Below, one piece after another: positions 44,198 to 52,903 of a stretch of 64,000 nucleotides of DNA; the first letter of the stretch is position 1; each line of letters begins with the position of its first letter. A program made the position numbers and the translations under genes. Origin of the DNA: Collibacillus ludicampi (GTDB lineage Bacteria > Bacillota > Bacilli > Tumebacillales > BOQE01); NCBI RefSeq assembly GCF_023705585.1, contig NZ_BOQE01000001.1, positions 2,109,001 through 2,173,000 on the forward strand. The letters are read 5' to 3'. The notes under the pieces were generated by a model. The model worked only from the letters and a program-made list of their open reading frames with translations. It was not told the origin of the DNA and did no database searches.

Positions 44198-44491
44198 GAA
44201 GAGTTATAGTGGTGTCAGACAATTCACTTGATTATGCAGTTCGAAGCCGTTCATCCAGTCACGGATTCAGGAGAATGTCGATTGAGAAAACATTTCTTTG
44301 AAAGAAATGGTATGATAAAAGTAGGCTCTCACCCTGGAACATTCATTTTGTTGTGATTTCGATAAAAATGAGTTCAAAGACTCCCGTTTTTGTTGTATCA
44401 TCACATAATAGTAATAAGCTTGAAATGTCACGATAAATGGTAAGGAATCTATGCGAGATTATACTATTTTATGACAAAGCGGCTCAAATCA

Positions 44492-44530
44492 ATGTCTTTT
44501 ATACCGCTTAAAGACTGAATATAAAGACAT
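44492..44530. promoter_or_regulatory. inverted repeat upstream of the TetR gene
   Basis: ATGTCTTTTAT (44492-44502) and ATAAAGACAT (44521-44530) face each other across 18 bp, just before the TetR ribosome site. This is a candidate autoregulatory operator. Confidence 0.45.
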
Positions 44531-44561
44531 CTATACGTTCAGTACCTTAGAGGTGATACAG

Positions 44562-45236
44562 TTGGACAAAAAAAACATTCAAAGGATCCGCATCATGCAG
44601 TATTTTATTGAAGCGACCGTGAAGATCATCAAAGAAGAAGGAATCGAAAATGTGACCATCCGCAAGATCGCCGATCTGGCGGGCTACAATAGCGCGACGA
44701 TCTACAACTATTTTCAAGAAGTCTCTCACTTGATCTTCTTCGCGGCGATGACATTTCTAAAAGAGTATACGGATGCGCTTCCCCGCTATATCGCGCAAGG
44801 GAACAGCCCTTTGGAAAAGTATATCTTGATATGGGAATGCTTTTGCAAATACTCGTTTGCGGAACCTAAAATTTACCATGCTATTTTTTCATCCGATCTG
44901 GGCGGGCAACCGGAAGATTTGATCCAAAAGTACTATACGATTTTTCCCACCGACATCACGGATCTCCCGGAAGAGCTGATTCCGATGGTGCTCGAGTCAA
45001 ATTTGACAAAGCGAGGAAGAATCGCTCTCGAAAGATGTGTCAAAGAAGGATACATCAAAGAAGAAAACGCGGAAGAGATCAACGAAATGGCTACATTGGT
45101 GTGGCAAGGAATGCTGACATTGCTCTTGAACAAAAGGCGCAACCTGAGTCCGAATGAAGCCGCACAGGTTGTGATGAACTATATCCGGCAAATCGTTCTC
45201 AACGCCAATCACTTTGAATTTCCGGCAAGGCAGTAA
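44562..45236 (+). CDS. TetR-family transcription regulator
   Basis: The 224-residue protein has a TetR N-terminal HTH (residues 8-58: ATVKIIKEEGIENVTIRKIADLAGYNSATIYNYFQEVSHLIFF) and a long helical ligand domain. I choose the TTG at 44562 because GAGGTG is 6 bases upstream. It converges with the SSS symporter gene and is likely to control that gene or the neighbouring catabolic operons. The ligand is unknown. Confidence 0.9.
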   Translation: MDKKNIQRIRIMQYFIEATVKIIKEEGIENVTIRKIADLAGYNSATIYNYFQEVSHLIFFAAMTFLKEYTDALPRYIAQGNSPLEKYILIWECFCKYSFAEPKIYHAIFSSDLGGQPEDLIQKYYTIFPTDITDLPEELIPMVLESNLTKRGRIALERCVKEGYIKEENAEEINEMATLVWQGMLTLLLNKRRNLSPNEAAQVVMNYIRQIVLNANHFEFPARQ

Positions 45237-45319
45237 CATTGTCATGGGCCCGATATCGGTTGGACAGAAGCATGAGGTTAGCGATCCAGCCACAGGTTTC
45301 ACAAAGCGATCATAAGAAA

Positions 45320-45346
45320 CGGGTCCGAGTTGTCAGCTCGGACCCG
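45320..45346. terminator. hairpin between tetR and the SSS symporter gene
   Basis: CGGGTCCGAG and CTCGGACCCG form a 10-bp stem between converging genes. No T-run is present. Confidence 0.55.
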
Positions 45347-45362
45347 CTGGAAAATGGTGAAC

Positions 45363-47066
45363 TTAAGCGGATATATTCGACATTTCGCCCGCTTGCTTCC
45401 TGTGGAGGTTGGTCAGCGGCAAAGGTGGGCAAATGTTACGTGTCAGATACGAGACGACAAAGATCGTGATCAAACCGGCCAGCATCGCAAATGTTCGGAA
45501 CGGGAAGAGCACCACGCCGTCATGAATCATCGGATAGGGAAGTATCGGAGGAAGTTTCAGTAACCGTTCACCGCATCCGACCCGCAAGAGGAAGGCAACG
45601 AAATAACCGGCAAGCGAGCCGTATTTGTTCGCTCCTTTGTAAAACAGCGCTGCGGTCAGTTGCGGGAAGAGTATGCAGTAAACCAAGTCGCTAGACAGGT
45701 ACCACAATGCGTACACGCTTTTTGCCGACAATGCGATTAAAGTGGCCGCCGAACCGATAATGATAATGGCACGTTTGATAATTCTATCCAATTGCGCTTG
45801 ATTGGCCTGCGGTTTCAGCAGCGGGCGATATACATTCCACGCAGCCATGCCGGACGCCGACAACATGGAAGCGGCTACTGCAGCCATCACGGCGGCTGCC
45901 AGTCCACCGAGGGCAATGGCACCTACAAAATCAGGTGTCATGTATTTAAAAACGTATGTGAGGATCATCGAGGAATTTTCCGGTGCAGTCGTTCCAAGTG
46001 CTTTCCAGTCAGCGTTGTATCCGGCTATGCCGATCAAGGTGGGAGGTATTGCGGCGAACGCACATAAGATTCCGGCGGTGATGGATAGCCACATGGCCAC
46101 ATTTTCATCTCTGGCGGACAGCACCCTCTGGAAGTAGCTTTGCCACGGAATGCCGCCAAGGATTAAAAGCAATGCAAAATCCCACCAGTTCCAGTACATA
46201 TCGCCCCAAGCGGGATCTTTCCAACCCATCAAGGGAGGAAACAAACTCATGGATCCTTGCATGCCTTCCGCGTAATGGGCGAATGCCTGGCTGACTCCAC
46301 CAACGTGGGAGAAAGCAAACGGTAAAGTTAAAAACAACCCGATAAACATAATGGACAATTGTAAAACATCGGTATGTGCAACCGCCCATAAACCTCCAAC
46401 GACCGTGTAAGCGAGAGCAACCACCGCGGAAAAAATGATAGAAACGGTGAAGCTCAAACCGAGAATCATGCCGAAGGTGGTTCCCAGTGCGGTCAAGATC
46501 GCGGCGCTCCAAAAAATTTCTCCGAGTACCGCCGGTACGTACAACAGACTGGCCATCCGTTTGCCAAACCTCGCTTCCAACGGATCCAGCATCGTCATAA
46601 ATTCATACCGCCGCATCTTTTTGGCGTAGAAAATCCCGCCGACAATCAGGCTTACGGAATAGCACCAAGGCGCTTGTGTCCATACAAAACCGGATTTATA
46701 AATATTTTCCGCGGTGCCGGTGATATATCCCCCTCCCACCCAGGTGGCTGTCATTGTAAACATGGAAATCCAGAGAGGCATCGCCCTCCCCGCGACCAAC
46801 ATGTCATCCGTCTTCCCTCTTTTATTTCGAATCGAAACGGCTCCGATGTAATAAATCACGCAATACAGGATCAGGGTCATCATTAATCCGGACCAATAGA
46901 TCGGAGTGTTTGAAACAAGGGAGTAGATATAAGCAATGGCTGTAAACACGACAAAGCCTGCGATTGAAGTTCGGGCAGGTGTCCACAACTTGGCTCGGTT
47001 CTTGTCCGGCATCGTCTGATTTTCCAAAGTGGAAGGCGCTTCAGCCGCTGTATTGAATTCACTCAT
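45363..47066 (-). CDS. sodium:solute symporter (SSS family)
   Basis: The 567-residue protein has about 13 spans. SSS features are visible: RNKRGKTDDMLVAGRAMPLWISMFTM (first core helix), TWVGGGYITGTAENIY, PLEARFGKRMASLLYVPA, and a Ser-rich eighth helix region, AAAVMAAVAASMLSASGMAAWNVY, for sodium. The start at 47066 has GGGAGG. The substrate is unknown; given the region it may be an amino acid, choline-like compound or organic acid. A decayed copy of its C-terminal end occurs at about 54945-54985. Confidence 0.88.
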   Translation of the reverse strand: MSEFNTAAEAPSTLENQTMPDKNRAKLWTPARTSIAGFVVFTAIAYIYSLVSNTPIYWSGLMMTLILYCVIYYIGAVSIRNKRGKTDDMLVAGRAMPLWISMFTMTATWVGGGYITGTAENIYKSGFVWTQAPWCYSVSLIVGGIFYAKKMRRYEFMTMLDPLEARFGKRMASLLYVPAVLGEIFWSAAILTALGTTFGMILGLSFTVSIIFSAVVALAYTVVGGLWAVAHTDVLQLSIMFIGLFLTLPFAFSHVGGVSQAFAHYAEGMQGSMSLFPPLMGWKDPAWGDMYWNWWDFALLLILGGIPWQSYFQRVLSARDENVAMWLSITAGILCAFAAIPPTLIGIAGYNADWKALGTTAPENSSMILTYVFKYMTPDFVGAIALGGLAAAVMAAVAASMLSASGMAAWNVYRPLLKPQANQAQLDRIIKRAIIIIGSAATLIALSAKSVYALWYLSSDLVYCILFPQLTAALFYKGANKYGSLAGYFVAFLLRVGCGERLLKLPPILPYPMIHDGVVLFPFRTFAMLAGLITIFVVSYLTRNICPPLPLTNLHRKQAGEMSNISA

Positions 47067-47636
47067 ACGGTTTCCCTCCCGTTTTGAAAGATTGCCGATC
47101 TGTTGAAGCAAACAAAGACGGTTCTTTTCGGCTAGTAAGGGTCAAATGAACTACTAAAAATTGGGGTAGTATGGTAAACTATTTGTATTCACTTGATAAG
47201 AGCCAGTTCTTTTCAAGTGGCAACCGGCTGAATGTGACACGTTTGGATTGGGACAACCGACATCGTCACATTCGGCCCTTTTCAAGGAGCCGCTTCTGCA
47301 CCTCCTTTCCGCAGTTGGATTGTAAAAGGGGATGTCGTGAACGCATCACCTTCTTTCGCCGGGTTTCAAAATATCATTAACCAATGTAACGAGCGATCCG
47401 TTTGCCCGTTACATTAGTTAACCTTCCTGGGGGAGCGTTTGTAGCCTTTCATCGTATGTAACTCATCATCATAATCCGTGGTTTTATCAGTTTTCTCATA
47501 ATTGCGATTATTATGAAGTTAAGATATGTCTCTTTCCTTCCCTCTCCTTGCATCGATAGACTTTCTTGATTTCTTTAGAAAGCGATATCATTTGTTCCAA
47601 ACGGAACTGTATGTCGCATGAAAGCGCTTTACTATT

Positions 47637-47830
47637 TTCGTAAGTCATGAAGCGAAGCTGCCACTTGTTGGCGAACGCGGTCACCCATTTCATCGGCATT
47701 ACGAACGACACGATAATGGTCGGTGACAAGGATCGTATCAATCATGAACCATATGAGAGATCCGTTCAGTCAATCGTTTGGCGTTTTCGAATGTGAATGC
47801 AGCATGTTTACCTTTTCGGTTTTGAATGAT
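47637..47830 (-). pseudogene. decayed coding remnant, unrecognised
   Basis: Two minus-strand frames join into one protein-like stretch: KHAAFTFENAKRLTERISHM, then after a frame change near 47745, DTILVTDHYRVVRNADEMG and RQQVAASLHDLRK to a stop at 47637. It has no good start. I recognise no family; it may be the last part of a lost regulator or enzyme. Confidence 0.25.
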
Positions 47831-47895
47831 TGTTAAAGATTACTATAGCAAAAAAGATAGATATGTCAATTGCAAAAATTCAGTTAAATTTGTCA

Positions 47896-47925
47896 TTGAC
47901 TATAATATAATCACGATGATAAAAT
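47896..47925 (+). promoter_or_regulatory. promoter of the choline-oxidation genes
   Basis: TTGACT (47896-47901) and TAAAAT (47920-47925) are 18 bp apart. An AATCAC/GTGATT inverted repeat with the shared TCACGAT motif (47911-47917) overlaps it. Confidence 0.5.
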
Positions 47926-47985
47926 AATTGTGATTTCTGATAATTACAAATGTTCTACATATAAAGTGTCTGAGGGGGGATTGGA

Positions 47986-49455
47986 ATGCGAAAGATGATG
48001 TACATTGACGGAAAATGGGTTTCGGCACGTTCTGGCGAAACGAAGGAAATCATCAACCCTTACAACCAGGAGGTGATTGCCGTTGTTCCGCGGGGTGACC
48101 GCGAAGATGCACGCGATGCAATCCGGGCTGCTCGAAAAGCGTTCGACGAAGGGGAATGGCGGAAAGTAACGGCTCCCGAAAGGGCAGACATGCTGTTTCA
48201 GGTAGCGGAGAAAATCAGGAAGTATAAGCAAGAGTTGGCGGAACTGGAAACGTTGAATACGGGAAAAACACTCACCGAAAGCCTAGCGGACATGGATGGC
48301 ATTGCCGCCGTGTTCCAATATTATGCGGGATTGGCAGACAAGGACGGAGGCATGATCATCGAATCACCTATACCGAACTCCAGCAGCCGGATGGTGAGGG
48401 AGCCGGTTGGCGTTTGCGGACAGATCACGCCCTGGAACTATCCCTTATTGCAAGCATCTTGGAAACTCGCCCCGGCGTTGGCGGCAGGCAACACCGTAGT
48501 CGTCAAACCGAGTGAAATTACCCCTCTGACGACCTTAAGAATCGCGGAGATTTTTGAGGAGGTGGGCTTTCCTCCCGGCGTGGTCAACGTAGTGCTAGGG
48601 CCTGGCTCAACGGTCGGACAAGAAATAGCGGAAAATCACGATGTCGATTTGATTTCTTTCACCGGTGGCGGTGTCGCCGGCCGCCAGATTATGCAGGCGG
48701 CGGCAGGCAACTTCAAGAAAATATCGCTTGAATTGGGAGGAAAAAACCCCAACATCGTGTTTGCCGATGCCGATTTTGATACTGCGGTGGATTATGCGCT
48801 GAATGCTGTATTTTTCCATGCCGGACAGGTCTGTTCAGCCGGTGCGAGGCTTCTTGTGCAGTCATCGATCCACGACAGATTTGTGGAAGCGGTTGTGGAG
48901 CAGGCGAAACACATTCGCCTCGGGAATGGATTTGATGAAAAAACGCAAATGGGGCCGGTGATTTCAGCCGAACATTTGGCGAGCATCGAAAAATACATTC
49001 AAACGGGCATCCAGGAAGGGGCCAAATTGGTTTTAGGAGGCAAAAGGCCAGCCGATCCCGAACTGCAAAAAGGATTTTTTATTGAACCTACCATTTTCAT
49101 CAATTGCCATACGAATATGAGGATCGTGCAGGAAGAGTCGTTTGGGCCGGTTCTCACGGTTGAAACGTTTGACACCGAGGAAGAAGCGGTTCGCCTGGCG
49201 AACGACACGATTTACGGTTTGGCGGGGGCAGTTTGGACGCAAGACATGAATCGGGCGGAGCGGGTATCTCGACAGTTGCGGATGGGTACAGTTTGGATCA
49301 ACGATTACCACCCCTATTTCCCGCAAGCGCCGTGGGGAGGTTACAAACAGTCTGGCATCGGGCGGGAATTGTGCCATGTCGGATTGGAAGAGTATACGGA
49401 AATCAAACATGTGTATATGAACTTGGATCCCAAACCCATGGGATGGTTTCAATAA
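47986..49455 (+). CDS. gbsA: betaine aldehyde dehydrogenase-like ALDH
   Basis: The 489-residue enzyme is a full ALDH with the betaine-aldehyde-dehydrogenase look: the MYIDGKWV start, ITPWNYPLLQASWKLAPALAAGNT, FTGGGVAGR, the catalytic Glu in LELGGKNP and the catalytic Cys in FHAGQVCSAGARLLVQ (about residue 285). It would oxidise betaine aldehyde to glycine betaine with NAD+. The choline-dehydrogenase-like gene follows 50 bp later. SD GAGGGGG. The symbol follows the B. subtilis pair gbsA-gbsB and rests on family likeness plus gene order. Confidence 0.82.
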   Translation: MRKMMYIDGKWVSARSGETKEIINPYNQEVIAVVPRGDREDARDAIRAARKAFDEGEWRKVTAPERADMLFQVAEKIRKYKQELAELETLNTGKTLTESLADMDGIAAVFQYYAGLADKDGGMIIESPIPNSSSRMVREPVGVCGQITPWNYPLLQASWKLAPALAAGNTVVVKPSEITPLTTLRIAEIFEEVGFPPGVVNVVLGPGSTVGQEIAENHDVDLISFTGGGVAGRQIMQAAAGNFKKISLELGGKNPNIVFADADFDTAVDYALNAVFFHAGQVCSAGARLLVQSSIHDRFVEAVVEQAKHIRLGNGFDEKTQMGPVISAEHLASIEKYIQTGIQEGAKLVLGGKRPADPELQKGFFIEPTIFINCHTNMRIVQEESFGPVLTVETFDTEEEAVRLANDTIYGLAGAVWTQDMNRAERVSRQLRMGTVWINDYHPYFPQAPWGGYKQSGIGRELCHVGLEEYTEIKHVYMNLDPKPMGWFQ

Positions 49456-49505
49456 AAATCAGTCTGACCAAATCTATCTGAAAAGTGAAAGGAGAGGAAA
49501 CGACT

Positions 49506-50708
49506 ATGTTCATGCGGTTTGAAAGAATGGGTAGACTCAAAAGTTTTGAAATGCCGACAGTGGTCAAACACGGGATCGGTGCAGTCAGGAACACCGGGGA
49601 AGAAGTGAAAAATTTGGGTGTTTCGAGAGTATTGCTTGTCACCGACCCGGGGGTAAGAAAGGTCGGATTAATTGAGCCGGTGCTGATCAGCCTGCAAGAA
49701 GCGAAAATCGATGTGGTGATCTTTGATGAAGTAGAACCGAACCCTTCGATTCATGTCGTCGCAAGAGGAACGGAAATGTATCTGAAAAACAAATGCGACG
49801 GATTGGTTGCGGTAGGCGGCGGAAGCTCGATGGATACGGCGAAAGCAATTGGAGTCGAGGTGGTGCACGGAGAACCTGTGCTGAATTATGAAGCGGCGGA
49901 AGGAAAGAAACCGCTTGAAAAACGGATTCCTCCGTTGACCACCATCCCCACCACCGCGGGAACAGGCAGCGAAGTCACGCAGTGGGCTGTCATCACAGAT
50001 CCCTATCGCAAATTCAAATTCAATGTGGGCGGTCCGCTGATCGCCGCTCATCTGACGATTATTGATCCTGAACTGCATCTTTCGATGCCTCCGCGCATTA
50101 CAGCTGCTACCGGAATTGACGCGCTGTCTCATGCGATTGAGTGCTATACATGCCACTATGCGCAGCCGATGACGGATGCGGTGGCGTTATTGGCAATGGA
50201 ATACATTGCAAAATATTTGCGTCGCGCATATGCAAACGGGCATGACATCGAAGCGCGTTACGGCATGGCTAAGGCCGCGATGCTGGCCGGATTGTCGTAC
50301 GGCAGCGAATCGGCCGGCGCCGCCCATGCGATGGCACAAACGCTTGGAGGCATTATTCCGGTGGCGCACGGTGAATGCGTAGCAGCCATGTTGGGACCGG
50401 TGATGGAATACAACTGGATGGGAGAACCGGAAAAATTCGCCCGCATCGCTCAGGCATTAGGGGTAAATATCCATGGCATGAGCGTTGAAGAAGCGGCGAA
50501 AGCGGCGGTGCGCGAGGTGTACAAACTGGTGCAAGACGTTCAGATTCCAAGCTTGGAGGAGCAGGGAGTTCCGCGGGAAATGATTCCCGAATTGGCCGAA
50601 GCCGCTTTCCACGACCCGCAAACAGTGGGGAATCCCCGTGACATTAACGTTAAGGGATACGAGTGGATCTATCGCCGTTGCTTCAATCTCGAACCGTGTA
50701 CGGTTTGA
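49506..50708 (+). CDS. gbsB: iron-type alcohol dehydrogenase, choline dehydrogenase (GbsB)-like
   Basis: The 400-residue enzyme is a group III (Fe/Zn) alcohol dehydrogenase: GGGSSMDTAKAIG for NAD binding, PTTAGTGSEVT, and metal ligands in GIDALSHAIECY and GIIPVAHGECVA. Position next to a betaine aldehyde dehydrogenase points to choline oxidation, as for GbsB in Bacillus. ATG at 49506 with AAGGAGAGG. Two hairpins (50745-50818) end the unit. Confidence 0.8.
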   Translation: MFMRFERMGRLKSFEMPTVVKHGIGAVRNTGEEVKNLGVSRVLLVTDPGVRKVGLIEPVLISLQEAKIDVVIFDEVEPNPSIHVVARGTEMYLKNKCDGLVAVGGGSSMDTAKAIGVEVVHGEPVLNYEAAEGKKPLEKRIPPLTTIPTTAGTGSEVTQWAVITDPYRKFKFNVGGPLIAAHLTIIDPELHLSMPPRITAATGIDALSHAIECYTCHYAQPMTDAVALLAMEYIAKYLRRAYANGHDIEARYGMAKAAMLAGLSYGSESAGAAHAMAQTLGGIIPVAHGECVAAMLGPVMEYNWMGEPEKFARIAQALGVNIHGMSVEEAAKAAVREVYKLVQDVQIPSLEEQGVPREMIPELAEAAFHDPQTVGNPRDINVKGYEWIYRRCFNLEPCTV

Positions 50709-50744
50709 CGATGGCCGTCCGTTCATCAATATTCGCCTGTGTGT

Positions 50745-50818
50745 AACCGGCCTTTCGGGGCCGGTTTCCACTTTCTTTTCAGATCGAGTAGGAAGGGAAT
50801 AGCCCCTTCCTGCTCGAT
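50745..50818 (+). terminator. two consecutive terminator hairpins
   Basis: AACCGGCC/GGCCGGTT (50745-50766), and then ATCGAGTAGGAAGGG pairing with CCCTTCCTGCTCGAT (50783-50818, one T-G pair), followed by a T-rich tract. Confidence 0.8.
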
Positions 50819-50899
50819 TGCTTCTTTTTCATCCGAATCCGTAGCGGGTGTTGATCATCGGCGGCAGAGATGCGGAGTCGCCCGCGAAGTGACAAAACA

Positions 50900-51724
50900 C
50901 TACAGCAACCCCTGATCCTTCATCGCATCGTGCAGAACCTTGTAACCCTCAATGCCTTCGCCATCAGCCGGCACCCATTCATTGAGCCCTTCCATCTCCA
51001 TCATCTTGCGGATCTCCGGCTCTGCAGGATCCATCGCAAACAGCAGCTCGCTGAATCGTTTCCCGAGCGCGTCGTCAAAATCGGGCAGAACTGTAAAGTT
51101 GCAATGGGAATAGCCGGGGGAAGTCCACACCGATTTGATCTCATCCGAAGAAACCATTCCCTGTTCCAGCATCCGAATCCACGTCGATTCACCGATCGCG
51201 CCAGCATCCGCTTCCCCCTGTTTCAGCGCACGCAACACCTCATATTCGCTGGTGCCTGTGTCCCCATGTTTGCCGACATCGAGGTTAAATCGGATGAGTT
51301 GCAAATCGGTTTCCGGGTCGATCTCGTTTTGTTTCAGAAAATGATAGGGCAAAATCGCAGCCTGCGCAGAGTCGGCACTGCCCAGAGCGAACCGCTTGCC
51401 TTTCAGATCCTGCAAGGAATCGATTCCACGATCGGCGCGCGCGACGATTTTCGAAGTAAAGTGGATGTCCGTATCGCGCATTCCCAGCACTTTCGCTTTG
51501 CCTTCCAGCGTCTCCTGTATCCGCACGTACGCCACGTTGGTATTCCATGCGATATCGATGAAACGGTTCAGCAACGCATCGACCTGGGCTTCATAATTGG
51601 AGAACAAAACATAATCGATCGGGAAGTCGTTTTTCTGATAATAATCGCGGATGATATCCCAGATTGCAATCACCTTCGGATCGTAGGCAACCGCTCCGAC
51701 CAACAGTGCATGTTTCTTGCTCAT
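50900..51724 (-). CDS. PhnD-like substrate-binding-fold protein without signal peptide
   Basis: The 274-residue protein has the PhnD/SsuA-type periplasmic-binding fold: YDPKVIAIWDIIRDYY, EAQVDALLNRFIDIAWNTNVAYV, SLQDLKGKRFALGSADSAQA, GEADAGAIGESTWIRM. It begins directly at the domain, with no signal peptide or lipobox, so it should be cytosolic. No ABC permease or ATPase gene is near. It is the last gene of a three-gene operon with a flavin enzyme and a di-iron fusion protein. It may bind a ligand for that pathway or be a catalytic relative (compare decarboxylase/THI5-like use of this fold). GGAGGA precedes the ATG. Confidence 0.8.
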   Translation of the reverse strand: MSKKHALLVGAVAYDPKVIAIWDIIRDYYQKNDFPIDYVLFSNYEAQVDALLNRFIDIAWNTNVAYVRIQETLEGKAKVLGMRDTDIHFTSKIVARADRGIDSLQDLKGKRFALGSADSAQAAILPYHFLKQNEIDPETDLQLIRFNLDVGKHGDTGTSEYEVLRALKQGEADAGAIGESTWIRMLEQGMVSSDEIKSVWTSPGYSHCNFTVLPDFDDALGKRFSELLFAMDPAEPEIRKMMEMEGLNEWVPADGEGIEGYKVLHDAMKDQGLL

Positions 51725-51758
51725 GAACCATTCCTCCTCCGTGTGTCGATCTGTACGC

Positions 51759-52886
51759 CTAGAACAACGGGATTCCCGCCACCGATTTGCCGACCCATTC
51801 CTTTAACACCTCGGTGGTCGGCGCCATCACCGTTCCCGCCCGAGCGTCACGCAAATACCGTTCCACCGGCAGTTGCTGCGTGTAGCCTTGACCGCCGCAT
51901 ACTTGCATCGCCAGGTTCGTGACTTTGATTGCAGACTCAGAAGCCAGCACTTTTGCTTGCATTACGCGAAGCACAGCGTCTTCCTGTCCTTCAATTGCTG
52001 CTTTCGACGCATTTCGGGCAAACAAGGAAGCTGCTTCCACCGCACCGAACATATCGGACAGATAAAATTGAATCGCCTGGATATCCGCCAAAGACCTTCC
52101 ATCCGCGTATTTTCTCGTTTTCGCATGCTGCAGGGCAGTCAGGTAAGCTCCTCTCGCCAGGCCGACATTGACGCCCGACACGCCCAAGATAAAGAAAGGA
52201 GCCACCACCTCAAAAATCAGTCCCATCCCGTCGCCTTCCGCTCCGACCAGTTGCGCATGGGGCACGCGCACATTTTCCATCACCAAAGAGATGCTATTGT
52301 TCCCTCGCAGCCCGATGCCGTTCCACTCTCCTTCAAAACGGACACCCGGCGTGTCTCGATCGACGATGAACATGTTCAATCCTTTGTCAGCAGTTGGCGC
52401 ATTGGTAAGAACGAGCAGAAAATCAGCGTGATCTCCGTTCGTCACAAAGCTTTTCCGGCCGTTTAGAACGAACGTATCTTCGTCCAATGCCGCCCGGATT
52501 TCCGGCGTATAAAAATGGGCTCCTGTGCCTGTCTCGCTGAAAGCCAGCGTCCCGATTTTCATTCCTTCGGCGATAGGGCGCAGATAGCGCTCTTTTTGAT
52601 CCTCGTTTGCCTTTGCGGCGACCACCATCGTGGCGCAGGAATGCATCAGATAACACATCGCTGTCGATCCGCAGCTTTCTGCAATCGTTTCGGTGACCGC
52701 CACCAAATCTTCCAGCGTTCCGCCCAAACCTCCTGCTTCCTGCGGCACGAGCAAACCGAGCAAGCCCGCTTTTCCAAACGCTTTGAACGCTTCCTTAGGG
52801 AACCGCTTGGTGCGGTCGATTTCCGCCGCCAGAGGTGCTATGACTTCGCCGGTGATTTGTTTCGCCAGTTCCAAGACGGATGCCAT
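51759..52886 (-). CDS. acyl-CoA dehydrogenase-fold flavoprotein lacking the usual catalytic Glu
   Basis: The 375-residue protein has the whole acyl-CoA dehydrogenase fold: AFKAFGKAGLLGLLVPQEAGG, CYLMHSCATMVV, AFSETGTGAHFYTPEIRA, NGRKSFVTNGDHADFLLV and CGGQGYTQQLPVERYLRDAR. The segment that normally reads YEGT with the catalytic Glu reads MAPT here (ARAGTVMAPTTEVL). So a classical alpha-beta dehydrogenation is doubtful; a flavin monooxygenase-like or other reaction is possible. The ATG at 52886 is chosen for AAAGGAG; a GTG at 52907 that overlaps the upstream stop is an alternative. Confidence 0.85.
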   Translation of the reverse strand: MASVLELAKQITGEVIAPLAAEIDRTKRFPKEAFKAFGKAGLLGLLVPQEAGGLGGTLEDLVAVTETIAESCGSTAMCYLMHSCATMVVAAKANEDQKERYLRPIAEGMKIGTLAFSETGTGAHFYTPEIRAALDEDTFVLNGRKSFVTNGDHADFLLVLTNAPTADKGLNMFIVDRDTPGVRFEGEWNGIGLRGNNSISLVMENVRVPHAQLVGAEGDGMGLIFEVVAPFFILGVSGVNVGLARGAYLTALQHAKTRKYADGRSLADIQAIQFYLSDMFGAVEAASLFARNASKAAIEGQEDAVLRVMQAKVLASESAIKVTNLAMQVCGGQGYTQQLPVERYLRDARAGTVMAPTTEVLKEWVGKSVAGIPLF

Positions 52887-52903
52887 ATGGATCCCGCTCC
52901 TTT

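Larger units (their letters stand above)
47067..47985. other. 900-bp intergenic region with inverted repeats
   Basis: There is no intact gene. It holds an inverted repeat, TTAACCAATGTAACG/CGTTACATTAGTTAA (47377-47421); a spaced palindrome, TCATAAT-N7-ATTATGA (47496-47516); a minus-strand remnant with protein-like sequence at about 47637-47830; and the promoter of the betaine aldehyde dehydrogenase gene near 47896-47925. GAATGTGAC/GTCACATTC arms at about 47229 and 47264 can also pair. Confidence 0.6.

Noticed and set aside
47377-47421. Possible structured RNA around the strong inverted repeat
   Set aside because: Only one stem is convincing and no known riboswitch or T-box sequence blocks are present; kept as a repeat only.
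47621-47634. cre-like AAAGCGCTTT sequence in the region before gbsA
   Set aside because: It misses conserved outer positions of the consensus and lies 350 bp from the start codon.
50870-51922. Long plus-strand frame of 350 codons opposite the PhnD-like gene
   Set aside because: It is the antisense shadow of a clear gene; composition is Arg/His/Pro-rich and no domain is seen.
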